Origin: Candidatus Rhabdochlamydia oedothoracis
Lineage (GTDB): Bacteria; Chlamydiota; Chlamydiia; Chlamydiales; Rhabdochlamydiaceae
NCBI RefSeq assembly: GCF_019453995.1
Contig: NZ_CP075587.1
Location: 1,116,001 to 1,180,000 of the forward strand
DNA length: 64,000 bases
Direction: 5' to 3'
Both the position numbers and the translations under genes were made by a program. Positions 17,603 through 27,428 of this stretch are shown here, one piece after another. A model generated the notes under the pieces. That model made no database searches. It worked only from the letters and a program-made list of their open reading frames with translations, and was not told where the DNA came from. Every line of letters begins with the position of its first letter. Within the stretch, counting starts at the first letter, position 1.

Positions 17603-18874
17603 ATGCTCGATCTGAAATTTATTAAAGACAACCAAAAAATTGTACAAGAAGCAATACGACTGAAAAATGTTAATCTGAATTTACAGGAATTATTGCTATG
17701 CGAAGCCCAAGTTGCAGATTGTAAAAAAAAAATAGAGCTTTTGCAAACAGAGCGTAATGCTAATGCTAAAAGAGTATCTCAAAGTCCTAAAGAAGAAAGA
17801 GAGGACTTTATATTAAAAGGTAGAGAGATCGCATCTGAGATTGAACAATTAAAACCCATCTTAAATAACTTAGAACATCGTTTAAGAGACTATCTTCTTC
17901 TTGTTCCTAATATTCCTGCTAAAGAAGCTCCCATTGGGGAAAATGAGGATTTTAACGTAGGCGTTAAAAAATGGGGACAGGCACCTGTCTTTGATTTTCC
18001 TTTTCTTAATCATACAGAAATTTTACAAAAAAATCGGTGGTCAGAAGAGAGAATTTCACAGGTTTGCGGGTCTCGAACCTACGCCTTAAAAAATGAGATG
18101 GTTTTGCTAGACATGGCTCTTTTACAATTTGCTTTGCGTAAAGCACGCTCTAAGGGGTTTGAACTTATCACAGTTCCATCGCTTGTGCGAGATTTTGCTC
18201 TATATGGCACAGGGCATTTTCCCGAAGGAAAAGAACAGGTCTACTTTTTATCCAAAGACAATCTCTATCTTTCAGGTACAGCCGAGGTTCCTATCAATAG
18301 CCTGCATTCAGGAGAAATTTTACAAGAAGAACAATTGCCTATGCTCTATGCAGGGTTTTCTCCTTGCTTTAGAAGAGAATCTGGTAGTGCAGGACGTGAT
18401 GTAAAAGGACTTATCCGTGTACATCAGTTTTATAAAGTCGAGCTATTTGTCATTTGTAAAAATGATAGAGAAGAATCTCTCTTGTGGCTGTATAAATTGT
18501 TGCAAATCGCTGAAGAGATTATGCAAGATTTAGAATTACCTTATAGAGTTGTTGAATGTTGCACAGGGGATATGGGGCTTGGTAAAGTAAGAATGTTTGA
18601 TATTGAGGCTTGGGTAGCGAGTGAAGCTAAGTATCGAGAGACCCACAGCTGTTCTTCTCTTCACGATTGGCAATCTCGTAGATCTAATGTTCGTTATCGT
18701 ACATCAGATGGTGCAGTGAAATTCTGTCATACGTTAAATAATACAGCTATTGCAACACCGCGCATTTTAGTTCCATTTCTTGAGAATCATCAACAAAAAG
18801 ATGGAAACATTTATATTCCTTTAGCTCTTCAACCTTACCTAGAAGGACAAGAATATCTATTACCGCATAACTAG
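17603..18874 (+). CDS. serS: Seryl-tRNA synthetase
   Basis: 423 residues, class II. The N-terminal coiled-coil arm (residues ~30-100) binds tRNA-Ser. Motif 2 appears in GFSPCFRRESGSAGRDVKG and motif 3 in NTAIATPRILVPFLENHQ. The gene is divergent from pyrG, with ~185 bases between holding promoters for both directions; a TATAAG-like box is near 17561. Confidence 0.97.
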   Translation: MLDLKFIKDNQKIVQEAIRLKNVNLNLQELLLCEAQVADCKKKIELLQTERNANAKRVSQSPKEEREDFILKGREIASEIEQLKPILNNLEHRLRDYLLLVPNIPAKEAPIGENEDFNVGVKKWGQAPVFDFPFLNHTEILQKNRWSEERISQVCGSRTYALKNEMVLLDMALLQFALRKARSKGFELITVPSLVRDFALYGTGHFPEGKEQVYFLSKDNLYLSGTAEVPINSLHSGEILQEEQLPMLYAGFSPCFRRESGSAGRDVKGLIRVHQFYKVELFVICKNDREESLLWLYKLLQIAEEIMQDLELPYRVVECCTGDMGLGKVRMFDIEAWVASEAKYRETHSCSSLHDWQSRRSNVRYRTSDGAVKFCHTLNNTAIATPRILVPFLENHQQKDGNIYIPLALQPYLEGQEYLLPHN

Positions 18875-18893
18875 AATCATTGAGCCCAGCCTT

Positions 18894-19103
18894 CTAAATG
18901 ACACCTAAGGCTTTTAACTTTTTAACTGCGCATTCAAGAAAAGTAACACCATATTCTTCATCTATTTTAAAGTGCATTTTGCTCAGGGCTTTTTGATAAA
19001 AAAGATTTGATAATTTCTTTAGTTTTTCTTGACCATAAATTGAATTTATAATTTTCCCTTTCTTGTAAAAATCCGAAGTTTTCTGAGCTAAAACAATTTG
19101 CAC
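18894..19103 (-). CDS. Small hypothetical protein, doubtful
   Basis: 69 residues, Lys-rich, mostly helical by composition, beginning MQIVLAQKTSDFYKKG. I do not recognise it. It lies between serS and a TipAS fragment in a region rich in broken genes, so it may be a remnant or a chance frame. No clear ribosome site is seen. Confidence 0.25.
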   Translation of the reverse strand: MQIVLAQKTSDFYKKGKIINSIYGQEKLKKLSNLFYQKALSKMHFKIDEEYGVTFLECAVKKLKALGVI

Positions 19104-19183
19104 AGTTAGTTAGAGAAACTTTTTAGATACTGATAATCCAAGACAACTCTATAAAACGCAGTATCCGTAAGCCCTGGGATTTC

Positions 19184-19440
19184 ATGACTCTGGAAGCCTT
19201 TACAATTAAGGATTCCATCAAAGAGTCCAATGAAAATGTCAAAAATATGAGCAAAGAAGATTTTGAAAAAACCAATCAGGACTGGGTTCATATTCTTGAC
19301 GATCTTGCAAAGCAGTGGAAAAACCGCGCTTCAGCGGGCTCTGCGGAAGTCCAGAAGATCATCCGTCGCCACTATGAATGGTTGAAAAAATACTGGACTC
19401 CCAACTGCGAATCCTATGCCGGGATAGGGGAGGGATATAC
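19184..19440 (+). pseudogene. TipAS-type ligand-binding domain fragment
   Basis: Open frame of ~85 residues ending abruptly where an IS630-A end begins. IIRRHYEWLKKYW followed by NCESYAGIGEGY matches the TipAS antibiotic-recognition domain (as in the C-terminus of TipA and other MerR-type multidrug regulators). The DNA-binding half is absent and the 3' end is cut. Base composition is visibly richer in G+C than its surroundings, suggesting transfer. Upstream, CGTAAGCCCTG at 19162-19172 resembles the end of element D, a possible cause of the 5' loss. Confidence 0.6.
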
Positions 19441-19551
19441 TAGTGCCGATTCAAACGGCTAGCTTAATGGGATTTAAGTCAACGACTTGAAACTTGTCGT
19501 TTATCCTACATTTCAAAATATCTGTTATTTTCGGTATCTCTTCTAAGAGCC
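19440..19551 (-). mobile_element. 3' end of IS630-A joined to MITE-B
   Basis: Reverse-oriented last ~110 bases of IS630-A, ending at exactly the same IS630-A/IS-B junction (CTTCTAAG then AGCCTGTTT) as at 681/682. The two copies differ by several substitutions, so the shared junction is not a recent local duplication. Confidence 0.8.
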
Positions 19552-19928
19552 TGTTTAAAATCTTTTCAAAAGTGAGGATATTCTGGAGAAAGATTTGCAA
19601 AGAGTGTGCAGGAAATATTAGAATATATTGGTTCCGATTCAATCGTATAGAAAAATATAGGATTAACGACAAGTTTCAAGTCGTTGACTTGAACCCCATT
19701 AAGCTAGCCGTTTGAATTGGCACTACTATATATAGTAGAAATAGCAAAAAGAAATGCACTTCATACTTTTAAAGTCATTTCTAGAAGATGGATTGTAGAG
19801 CGTTCTTTTGCGTGGATAGAAAAATGTCGCAGGCTATGGAAAAATTGCGAAAGAAAACTACATACAAGCCTGAATATGGAGGTTCTCGCTTTTATTGCTC
19901 TACTTTTGAAAAGACTTTAAACAGGCTC
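19552..19928 (+). mobile_element. MITE-B copy 2 with MITE-A inside
   Basis: Same internally deleted IS-B form as 1984-2262, with matching inverted ends, interrupted at 19626-19731 by MITE-A. Without the insert it is ~275 bases. It ends in AAACAGGCTCTTA next to an IS30 remnant. Confidence 0.8.
19626..19731 (+). repeat. MITE-A copy 3 (inside MITE-B)
   Basis: Complete copy with TTGGTTCCGATTCAATCG at the left and GTTTGAATTGGCACTA at the right. It splits sequence that is continuous at 2070 and flanking TATA is repeated, giving the relative age: MITE-B first, MITE-A later. Confidence 0.85.
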
Positions 19929-20191
19929 TTAGGAAAGAGGCTTAAATGAGCATACAAACGGACTAGTTAGGCAATATTTTCCTAAAACACAAAGCTTTTT
20001 AGATACGACTTCCAAGGATATGGAAAGAGTGGAAACTTATACTAAATAACAGACCTAGAAAGGCTCTCAACTTCGAAACTCCACTAGAAGTGTTTAGGAG
20101 ATTATCTACAAACATGCTATGCTCGGGTGCACAATAGATGTTTTTTCAAGTATTTATATGTTCTTTTTTGTGCACTTCGAGGTTGAAAGGG
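19929..20191 (+). pseudogene. 3' end of an IS30 element
   Basis: Matches 57750-58011 of the complete IS30 copy, including the transposase end (NEHTNGLVRQYFPKTQSFLD) and the right inverted repeat GTGCACTTCGAGGTTGAAAG. A one-base gain at ~20037 breaks the frame. The left part is missing. Confidence 0.85.
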
Positions 20192-20655
20192 CCACCTATA
20201 TTGGCCAATATTATAAATCATTATCATCATCAGAGCTTCTATTCTTTTGGGTAATTTAAGAAAAATAAAATCGGCCATAAACCAAAGATCTTTTAAAAAA
20301 CGAAATCCTCCCTCCACATTCTGCCGTTTTTTATATTCCTCTAGTATTTGTTTATCTTTATAGCCTTCTAAATCCAATTCATTAGTAGCCAAAATAAATC
20401 TTCCCTTCTTATTCAAAATATTGTTAATTGTTTCTTGATTTCTTCTAAACGATGTTTCCATTTTATAGCCAACTATGACCTTTTCAGCCCCATTTTTTGG
20501 TTTGCCTCGACCTAGATACTTACTAATAGACATTACTTGTGCCTCTTTCTAACCACTTCAAAAGCTTTAACAGCATCTTCCTCAAAATAAAATTCCGATT
20601 TTCAAAATGCCACAGAACTTGCTTTAGCTTCTTCTCTTCTTTTTCTATTCCCGTA
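20192..20655 (-). pseudogene. IS1634-family transposase, C-terminal relic
   Basis: Minus-strand frames contain KKLKQVLWHFENRNFI, DGYKMETS-type sequence (VGYKMETSFRRNQ), RFILATNELDLEGYKDKQIL and NVEGGFRFLKDLWF, the C-terminal half of IS1634-type DDE transposases. A frameshift near 20535-20560 and an abrupt end at the IS30 right repeat make it a relic. Confidence 0.72.
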
Positions 20656-20954
20656 TAGTTCAAATTTAGTAAGGCTTCTTTTCCGTCTAACGTCTTATCG
20701 TATCGTCATCTAGGAGTAAAGCATGTGTTACTTGTAGGTATGTCCAATCTTCATCTAGCAATAAAATAGATTTGATTCTATCGCATAGCCTTTTATCCCG
20801 TTCATGGCGATGACGAGCCTTGAGGATGTCTTTTTGGTTTCTTGTGATAAAGTTCGCTTCAGGTTGCATAGAGCTAAGATTCACAACTCAATCAATGAGA
20901 AAAATTCCATAAATTTAGTATTTGAAAAGTCTTTTTTCTAATGCATTTCAGTAT
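20656..20954 (-). pseudogene. IS630-type element IS630-G, 5' relic
   Basis: Encodes the N-terminal helix-turn-helix part of a second IS630-type transposase (MQPEANFITRNQKDILKARH, then RLCDRIKSILLLDEDWTY). It shares this and the outer end (TGCATTTCAGTATA at 20942-20954) with 32732-33240. It is fused to the IS1634 relic after LNLNYTG. Confidence 0.72.
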
Positions 20955-21078
20955 AATATCCTCGGCAGTAAGATCAAGATATCTTTTAATGCAATTTCTA
21001 TCATTTTTTATCCTAGACAACGCTAAGTATTTTATGTAAAACATAGAAATTATTTTATAGTTTTAGGATCTTAAAAAA

Positions 21079-21948
21079 ATGAAAAAGAAATATAGAGCCT
21101 TATTTTTCATTTTACTTTCTTTAGCTGTAATAATTCTATCGCTGGTGTATTTAAGCGGTATTGATATTGCTGTACTGAACCCTAAGGGAATGATTGCAGT
21201 AAAAGAACGCGACTTGTTTATCAAGATTACCTTGATCATGCTTATTGTGGTTATCCCTGTTTTTATCCTTACTTGGGTTATTTCTTGGAAATATAGAGAG
21301 GGGAATCAAGCTAAATATACACCGGATTGGGATAAACACTTATTATCTGAATCTATCTGGTGGGGTCTTCCTTGTGCCATTGTTCTAGCAATGGCGATAC
21401 TGGTTTGGAAAAGTACTCATGAGTTAGATCCGTTCAAACCCCTTGAATCGGATAAGAAACCCCTTAGAATACAAGTAGTTGCTCTGCAGTGGAAATGGTT
21501 ATTTATTTATCCAGAACAGGGGATTGCAACTATTAATTTCTTACAATTTCCAGAAAAAACCCCGATTAACTTTGAAATAACCTCAGATGCTCCCATGAAT
21601 TCTTTTTGGATTCCAGAGCTAGGTGGTCAGATTTATGCAATGCCAGGGATGAAAACCAAACTACACCTTATAGCTAATGAAAAAGGTAATTTTAGAGGTT
21701 CATCAGCTAATTTAAGTGGAAGGGGTTTTGTGGGAATGACATTTATTGCTAAAGCCAGTTCTCTAGCTGATTTCTATCAATGGGTGGATTCATTAAGCGA
21801 ATCCTCCAATTTTCTTAATTTAGCAGAGTATATCAGGTTAGCAGAGCCTAGTGAAAATGATCCTGCGACTTCTTATGTGCTAGAAAAGCAAGATTTATAC
21901 GATTGGATTGTTAGGAAATATACGATGCCAATGACGAGGATGGATTGA
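21079..21948 (+). CDS. cyoA: Cytochrome o ubiquinol oxidase subunit II
   Basis: 289 residues. Two N-terminal membrane spans (~7-27 and ~48-70) lead into a periplasmic cupredoxin domain with [17 protein letters not shown]; the copper-A ligands of cytochrome c oxidases are absent, as expected of a quinol oxidase. Oddly, where Escherichia coli CyoA has the lipobox LSGC, this protein reads LSGI followed by DIAVLNPKG, so it should not be lipidated. AGGA lies 10 bases before the ATG. It is the first gene of cyoABCDE. Confidence 0.93.
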   Translation: MKKKYRALFFILLSLAVIILSLVYLSGIDIAVLNPKGMIAVKERDLFIKITLIMLIVVIPVFILTWVISWKYREGNQAKYTPDWDKHLLSESIWWGLPCAIVLAMAILVWKSTHELDPFKPLESDKKPLRIQVVALQWKWLFIYPEQGIATINFLQFPEKTPINFEITSDAPMNSFWIPELGGQIYAMPGMKTKLHLIANEKGNFRGSSANLSGRGFVGMTFIAKASSLADFYQWVDSLSESSNFLNLAEYIRLAEPSENDPATSYVLEKQDLYDWIVRKYTMPMTRMD

Positions 21949-21949
21949 T

Positions 21950-23905
21950 ATGTTTGGAAAATTAACTTGGGATGCTTTTCGTCAGGACCCTATTGAAATC
22001 GCAGCAGGAATCTCGATGATTCTTGGTTTGATGATTGTTCTAGGGCTTTTATGGTACTTTAAGCGATTTAGGTGGCTTTGGACGCAGTATTTAACCTCAC
22101 TTGATCCCAAAAAAATTGGAGTGATGTACATTGTTGTCGTCTTTGTCATGTTACTAAAAGCGGTATTTGATGCTGGTATGATACGCTTACAACAGATTCT
22201 TTCTGTTAGTGATGCTCATGGTTATTTATCATCGCCTCATTTTCAGCAGGTTTTTACAGCTCATGGCACGACTATGATTTTCTTTGTGGGTATGGGTCTT
22301 GTATTTGGGATTTTAAATCTCATTGTGCCCTTGCAAATTGGCGCGCGTGATGTGGCTTTTCCTTTTTTAAACTCTCTAAGTTTTTATTTATTTTCTGTAG
22401 GAGCAGTTCTTCTTCTTTTATCTCTCATTATTGGTAAATTTTCCGGAACTGGTTGGGTAGCATATCCTCCGCTTTCAGGTCTTAAATACAATTCTGGAGT
22501 AGGGGTGGATTACTGGATATGGAGCGTGCAGATTGCAGGTATTGGTAGCTTGCTTTCAGGTATTAACTTTCTTGTTACTATTTTAAAAATGCGTTGTCCA
22601 GGAATGACTTTAATGAAAATGCCATTATTTGTTTGGAGTGCTTTATGTACGATGACTTTGGTTATTTTTGCTTTTCCAATCTTAACAGCAACTATTGGAA
22701 TGCTCTCTTTAGATAGACTATTGCACATGCATTTTTTTACTGCTGATTTTGGAGGTAATCCCATGATGTACATCAACCTCATTTGGGCATGGGGTCATCC
22801 AGAGGTGTATATTTTGATTTTGCCTGCTTTTGGGATTTTTTCAGAAGTAGTTGCTACTTTTTCACAAAAGCGATTATTCGGTTACGATTCGATGGTATGG
22901 GCCCTTGTTGCCATTACTTTGTTATCTTTTCTTGTTTGGTTGCATCACTTCTTTACTATGGGATCCGGAGCTAATGTGAATGCTTTTTTTGGCATTATGA
23001 CAATGCTTATCGCTATCCCTACAGGTGTAAAAATTTTTAACTGGTTATTTACCATGTTTAGAGGTCGAGTGTATTTTACAACCCCCATGCTCTGGTTTTT
23101 AGGTTTTGTATTTATCTTTACTACAGGTGGTATGACAGGTATTTTGCTATCAGCTGCACCGGTAGATTTTCAAGTACACAATAGCTTATTTTTAATTGCA
23201 CATTTCCATTCTATGGTAATTGGTGGGGTTTTATTCGGTTTTTTAGCAGGTATTACCTACTGGTTTCCTAAGTTTATGGGTTTTAAGCTTCATGAAGGTT
23301 TAGGTAAATATGCCTTTTGGTGTTGGTTCATTGGTTTTTTATTAGCTTTCATGCCCTTATACGTTTTGGGGCTGATGGGAGCTAGCAGACGTCTGGATCA
23401 CTATGAAGCATCTACAGGATGGCAGCCTTTATTTATAGTTGCAGCTATTGGGGTCACTATGATCATCTGCGGCATTGGAATTCAGATCTTGCAGATACTT
23501 GTAAGCGTTAAACAACGCAAAGCAAATAGAGACCTTACAGGGGATCCATGGAATGGTAGAACGCTAGAATGGTCCACTTCTTCACCACCACCGTTTTATA
23601 ATTTTGCTATTCTTCCCGAAGTCCATAAAAGAGATTCTTTTTGGTCTATGAAACACGCCAAAGTAGCAGAAAAACCACACTATAAAGACATTCATATGCC
23701 CAAAAACACCCCGATGGGGCTATTTATTGGTGGATTTAGCTTCATTTTAGGGTTTGCTTTGATCTGGCATATTATCTGGCTGGGTATAATTGGGTTTATT
23801 GGAGTAATTGCCTGTATTGTTATTCGCATGTTTGATAATGATACCGATTATTATGTACTGGCTACTGAAATAGAGAAAATAGAGGCGAGATGCAAGAATC
23901 TATAA
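21950..23905 (+). CDS. cyoB: Cytochrome o ubiquinol oxidase subunit I
   Basis: 651 residues, the catalytic heme-copper subunit that reduces O2 to water and pumps protons. All metal ligands are visible: His105 in [10 protein letters not shown], His283 and the cross-linking Tyr287 in WGHPEVYI, the His pair 332-333 in WLHHFFTMG, and His418/His420 in [11 protein letters not shown]; Lys361 of the K-channel is present. Positions are one residue off the Escherichia coli protein, so the start is secure. It begins one base after cyoA and overlaps cyoC by 16 bases. Confidence 0.96.
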   Translation: MFGKLTWDAFRQDPIEIAAGISMILGLMIVLGLLWYFKRFRWLWTQYLTSLDPKKIGVMYIVVVFVMLLKAVFDAGMIRLQQILSVSDAHGYLSSPHFQQVFTAHGTTMIFFVGMGLVFGILNLIVPLQIGARDVAFPFLNSLSFYLFSVGAVLLLLSLIIGKFSGTGWVAYPPLSGLKYNSGVGVDYWIWSVQIAGIGSLLSGINFLVTILKMRCPGMTLMKMPLFVWSALCTMTLVIFAFPILTATIGMLSLDRLLHMHFFTADFGGNPMMYINLIWAWGHPEVYILILPAFGIFSEVVATFSQKRLFGYDSMVWALVAITLLSFLVWLHHFFTMGSGANVNAFFGIMTMLIAIPTGVKIFNWLFTMFRGRVYFTTPMLWFLGFVFIFTTGGMTGILLSAAPVDFQVHNSLFLIAHFHSMVIGGVLFGFLAGITYWFPKFMGFKLHEGLGKYAFWCWFIGFLLAFMPLYVLGLMGASRRLDHYEASTGWQPLFIVAAIGVTMIICGIGIQILQILVSVKQRKANRDLTGDPWNGRTLEWSTSSPPPFYNFAILPEVHKRDSFWSMKHAKVAEKPHYKDIHMPKNTPMGLFIGGFSFILGFALIWHIIWLGIIGFIGVIACIVIRMFDNDTDYYVLATEIEKIEARCKNL

Positions 23906-24459
23906 ACCAAGAAAACACTGTCTTTGGATTTTGGGTCTATCTAATGACAGATTGTATTTTATTTGCAACGCTTTTTGCAACGTATGCAGTACTACGCAAT
24001 AATATATATGGTGGGCCTTCTGGGTATGAGTTATTTTCCCTCCCGTTTACTTTAAGCGAAACCCTTATTCTGCTAACTAGTAGCTTTACTTGTGGACTTG
24101 CTATGTTAGCAGCACAGGTTAAGGATAGAAAAAAAGTACTTATTTGGTTAGGGATTTCTTTTTTATTAGGCATCGCTTTTTTAACAATGGAACTAAAGGA
24201 ATTTACTCACTTGGTTCATGAAGGAAATAGCTGGCAGAGAAGTGGATTTTTATCTGCTTTTTTTACGCTTGTTGCAACGCATGGATTGCATATTACAGCT
24301 GGCTTATTATGGATGATTTTTGTTGTAGTGCAACTTTTACGTAAAGGGATTATTTGCGTTACTTTTAAAAGACTTACCTGTTTGAGCATGTTCTGGCACT
24401 TTTTAGATGTCGTATGGATTTTTATATTTACTATTGTGTACCTAATGGGAGCTGTATGA
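23890..24459 (+). CDS. cyoC: Cytochrome o ubiquinol oxidase subunit III
   Basis: 189 residues with five membrane spans, typical for Cyo[21 protein letters not shown] at the N-terminus and [17 protein letters not shown] are conserved subunit III segments. It overlaps cyoB by 16 bases and its stop overlaps the cyoD start (ATGA), implying coupled translation. Confidence 0.93.
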   Translation: MQESINQENTVFGFWVYLMTDCILFATLFATYAVLRNNIYGGPSGYELFSLPFTLSETLILLTSSFTCGLAMLAAQVKDRKKVLIWLGISFLLGIAFLTMELKEFTHLVHEGNSWQRSGFLSAFFTLVATHGLHITAGLLWMIFVVVQLLRKGIICVTFKRLTCLSMFWHFLDVVWIFIFTIVYLMGAV

Positions 24460-24767
24460 ATCAAGAAACTGGAGCTTTTAAATCGTATCTGACGGGATTC
24501 TTTCTATCTATTTTATTAACTTTAGCGGCTTATTTTTTGGTAGTAGAGCACGTATTCAGCAGTAGAGTTTTAATTTCTATTATTATTGGTTTAGGTATTG
24601 TACAGATGTTCATTCAATTGCTCTTTTTTTTACACTTAGGACAAGAACCTAAGCCTTATTGGAACTCTCAGCTTTTTCTCTTTATGATAACGATCCTTGT
24701 AATTTTAGTAATTGGATCGCTCTGGATTATGGAAAATTTAAGGTATAATGTGATGCCAAATATGTAA
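24456..24767 (+). CDS. cyoD: Cytochrome o ubiquinol oxidase subunit IV
   Basis: 103 residues from ATG 24456 ([12 protein letters not shown]), chosen because it overlaps the cyoC stop as ATGA; an upstream in-frame start would lie within cyoC. Three membrane spans and QLLFFLHLGQEPKPYWN match CyoD, a small assembly and stability subunit. Confidence 0.9.
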   Translation: MNQETGAFKSYLTGFFLSILLTLAAYFLVVEHVFSSRVLISIIIGLGIVQMFIQLLFFLHLGQEPKPYWNSQLFLFMITILVILVIGSLWIMENLRYNVMPNM

Positions 24768-24786
24768 GAGGGGATAAAAGAAATAC

Positions 24787-25635
24787 ATGATTAAAACTTA
24801 TTTTATGCTTACTAAACCTGGAATTATATTTGGTAATGCAATAACTGCATTAGGTGGTTTTATTCTTGCATCGAAAGCACAGATTGATCCTTGGTTATTT
24901 TTAGCAACTCTTATGGGTTTATCGCTGCTTATTGCGTCGGCTTGCGTCTTTAATAATTATATTGATCGCAATATAGATAAAATGATGGAAAGAACTAAAA
25001 ATCGAGCTCTAGCAAGGGGAATAATTTCTCTACAAAAGGCCATTATATTTGCCATTTTTCTCGGGTTGTTTGGCATCTTGCTTTTAATGCTATACACCAA
25101 TCTTTTAACGACAATCATTGCGCTAACTGGTTTTTTTATTTATGTAATTTTGTATAGCTTATCAAAACACCGTTCTTCTTATGCAACCGCTATAGGAAGT
25201 ATTTCAGGAGGTATACCGCCGGTTGTTGGTTATTGTGCTGTAGTTGATCGTTTTGATATGGGAGCTTTTCTACTATTTATGATCGTAGCTCTTTGGCAAA
25301 TGCCGCATTTTTTTGCAATTGCTATGTATCGACTCGATGATTATGTTGCTGCATCAATCCCGGTCTTACCTGTTAAAAGGGGTATCTATATTACCAAGGT
25401 GCATATGCTGCTTTATATCATGGCCTTTCTTATCCCTGTATGTATGCTGATGCTATGGGGTTATACAGGATATGCATATTTGATAGTTATGGGGTTAATC
25501 GGTATTAGTTGGCTTTTATTGTGTATAAAAGGCTTTAAAAATACTAATGATAAGCTCTTTGGACGTCAAATGTTTCGTTTTTCAATTGTAGTCATTATGA
25601 TGCTGTGCATCATGATCTCTATTAGCATAGCGTAA
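24787..25635 (+). CDS. cyoE: Protoheme IX farnesyltransferase (heme O synthase)
   Basis: 282 residues, polytopic UbiA-superfamily prenyltransferase that makes the heme O needed by CyoB. The prenyl-diphosphate site NNYIDRNIDKMMERTKNR is at residues 56-73; a second Asp-rich loop, RLDDYVAASIPVLPV, follows. It closes the operon and is convergent with dps five bases on. Confidence 0.94.
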   Translation: MIKTYFMLTKPGIIFGNAITALGGFILASKAQIDPWLFLATLMGLSLLIASACVFNNYIDRNIDKMMERTKNRALARGIISLQKAIIFAIFLGLFGILLLMLYTNLLTTIIALTGFFIYVILYSLSKHRSSYATAIGSISGGIPPVVGYCAVVDRFDMGAFLLFMIVALWQMPHFFAIAMYRLDDYVAASIPVLPVKRGIYITKVHMLLYIMAFLIPVCMLMLWGYTGYAYLIVMGLIGISWLLLCIKGFKNTNDKLFGRQMFRFSIVVIMMLCIMISISIA

Positions 25636-25640
25636 GGGTT

Positions 25641-26129
25641 CTATGCTTGGATTTCAAAAAGAAACCAAGTTCTTCTTTCTGTTTCATCTATGAATACCTC
25701 TAAGATACTAGCTGTTGCAACGTCGTTGTGTTCTGCGCAAATTTGATGTGTAGACCGCATATGAGCTGCATAGTTTTTGTTATCGTGCATGAGATGTTGA
25801 ATCATTTTTTTTGGCTCTAGTATAATTTCATCATCTTTAATTTTTTGTAAGCGGCTAATATCATTTATCGAGCATATTGTTGTCCCACCTAGCTTGCGAA
25901 CGCGTTCTGCTAAAACATCAATCATCGCAAAAATTTGTTCTGCTTGCTCATCGAATAAAAGATGATAATCGCGAAAATGGCTACCTGACATATGCCAATG
26001 GAAACTTTTTGTTTTTACATATAAAGCAAAAGCATCGGCAACTAAGGGATTAATGCTTTTACAGATTTCTTGGAGACCTTTTAAGTCATTTGGGGTGGCT
26101 AACTTTGTGGGTATTGTCTTTTTATTCAT
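25641..26129 (-). CDS. dps: Dps-family DNA-binding ferritin-like protein
   Basis: 162 residues. KSFHWHMSGSHFRDYHLLFD followed by EQAEQIF supplies the interface ferroxidase ligands (His44/His46 region, Asp60, Glu64). Dps dodecamers store iron and protect DNA from peroxide. The N-terminal tail has several lysines, as in DNA-binding types. AAGGAG lies ~7 bases before the ATG. Confidence 0.92.
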   Translation of the reverse strand: MNKKTIPTKLATPNDLKGLQEICKSINPLVADAFALYVKTKSFHWHMSGSHFRDYHLLFDEQAEQIFAMIDVLAERVRKLGGTTICSINDISRLQKIKDDEIILEPKKMIQHLMHDNKNYAAHMRSTHQICAEHNDVATASILEVFIDETERRTWFLFEIQA

Positions 26130-26142
26130 TTTTTAACTCCTT

Positions 26143-26943
26143 TTATTCTTTAACATAATACTTTGGATCATCAGCACGTCCATTCATATGATAAAAGAAA
26201 CAGCCATCCTCTAGATCCCCATATAAGTACGTACCAAATTTTAAATGGATTGCATGTACTTCATCTAAACTTTTATTTAACAGAAATTTTTTAAAATTTT
26301 TATGAACATAGTCTTCCATATAGTTGTTTTTACACATGGGCATAATAAAATGATGATAATAGTCCACGCGTGCTATATGGGCATGATCAGACCATCCATA
26401 AATTCTTGTTAAAGGAATTAAACTGTTTCCTTCAATATAATTATCTGCAGGGCCAAAGCAAGAACTTTGCATATCTCCTGTAAGAGAAGAATGGAATTTA
26501 CCGCTAAAATGAATCCATTTGATGTTCTTATTCATAAGCATAGAGCTTAAGCAAGCATTAAGATGGAATTTTTTTGTAAAACACATATCGTGTTGGTGAA
26601 TGAAAACAAAAGGGGTTGTTACGTGTTTTAAAGCTAGGCGAATAGTGCCGGAGAGTTGGACCCATTCTTCACAAAATAGCAATTTTGTATTGGCAAAAAT
26701 TGGGTCGGTCTTCTGAAGATCTTTAATTTTTTTCTTATATAAATCATATTTGGAACTGCGATCTTTAAATCCAGGTGCTACCCCATCAAAAACAATGATT
26801 TTTTTACTCTTTGCAAGGGTGAGATTTATGAATAAACTTGCCTGGGCAAGATAGAGATGTTCATCTGAGGGGACCGTACAAATGGGATGAGTAGTTGTAA
26901 TGACTGTAATAAGTTCTGCAGCTTTATGATCATCTAAGAGCAT
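26143..26943 (-). CDS. Possible glycosyltransferase of unknown specificity
   Basis: 266 residues, no signal peptide. ELITVITTTHPICTVPSDEH at the start looks like a nucleotide-sugar-binding strand-loop, and TPFVFIHQHDMCFTKKFHL resembles the D-containing sugar-nucleotide loop of GT-A folds, here with HD in place of a clear DxD. WIHFSGKFHS and HMNGRADDPKYYV follow. The gene is 13 bases downstream-adjacent to dps on the same strand and may be its upstream operon partner. The enzyme assignment is tentative; acceptor and donor cannot be told. Confidence 0.45.
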   Translation of the reverse strand: MLLDDHKAAELITVITTTHPICTVPSDEHLYLAQASLFINLTLAKSKKIIVFDGVAPGFKDRSSKYDLYKKKIKDLQKTDPIFANTKLLFCEEWVQLSGTIRLALKHVTTPFVFIHQHDMCFTKKFHLNACLSSMLMNKNIKWIHFSGKFHSSLTGDMQSSCFGPADNYIEGNSLIPLTRIYGWSDHAHIARVDYYHHFIMPMCKNNYMEDYVHKNFKKFLLNKSLDEVHAIHLKFGTYLYGDLEDGCFFYHMNGRADDPKYYVKE

Positions 26944-27050
26944 ATCTATACCAATACTTTTTATTATTCCATATCTAAATTGTATTAAAGAATCAACAGC
27001 TCTAGTCCAAGATGGACAAAATAATAATTAACTGTTACAAAATAAGAACT

Positions 27051-27428
27051 ATGTATAAAGAAACAACTTCATTATGCCCTTCCATTAAAATGATCCTATT
27101 TGATCATGATGATACCTTGGTTGGTACTCTTAAAGCAAAATTGGCACACATAAGTACATTGCGCAAACGTTCTATGGTAAAAAACTTAAAAATGAGGAAC
27201 TACGGATTCATTGGGGCAAGCCTTTGACTTTATTACTTAAGCTGCTATATGAGACAGATCACGTCAACATAGCTATGTCTTATAATATAGCTACGCGGAG
27301 TAAATTCCCTAAAACTCTATTTAAAGATACAATAAGTACTTTGAGCACTCTGCATAGTTTAGGAAAAAAGTTAGGTCTTATAACTGCCACTACTCGCTCT
27401 AGTCTAGAGTATGACTTGAAAACATACG
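27051..27428 (+). pseudogene. HAD-family hydrolase, frameshifted and truncated
   Basis: MILFDHDDTLVGTLKAK carries HAD motif I (DxDxT), and KLGLITATTRSSLEYDLKTY carries the motif II region. A frame change near 27195-27200 separates the halves (IHWGKPLTLLLKLLYETDH continues the domain), and the 3' end is replaced by MITE-A at 27429. Motifs III and IV are missing. Confidence 0.75.

Noticed and set aside
19106-19291. Minus-strand 61-codon membrane-like frame
   Set aside because: It lies opposite the TipAS fragment, which has clear domain residues; no ribosome site.
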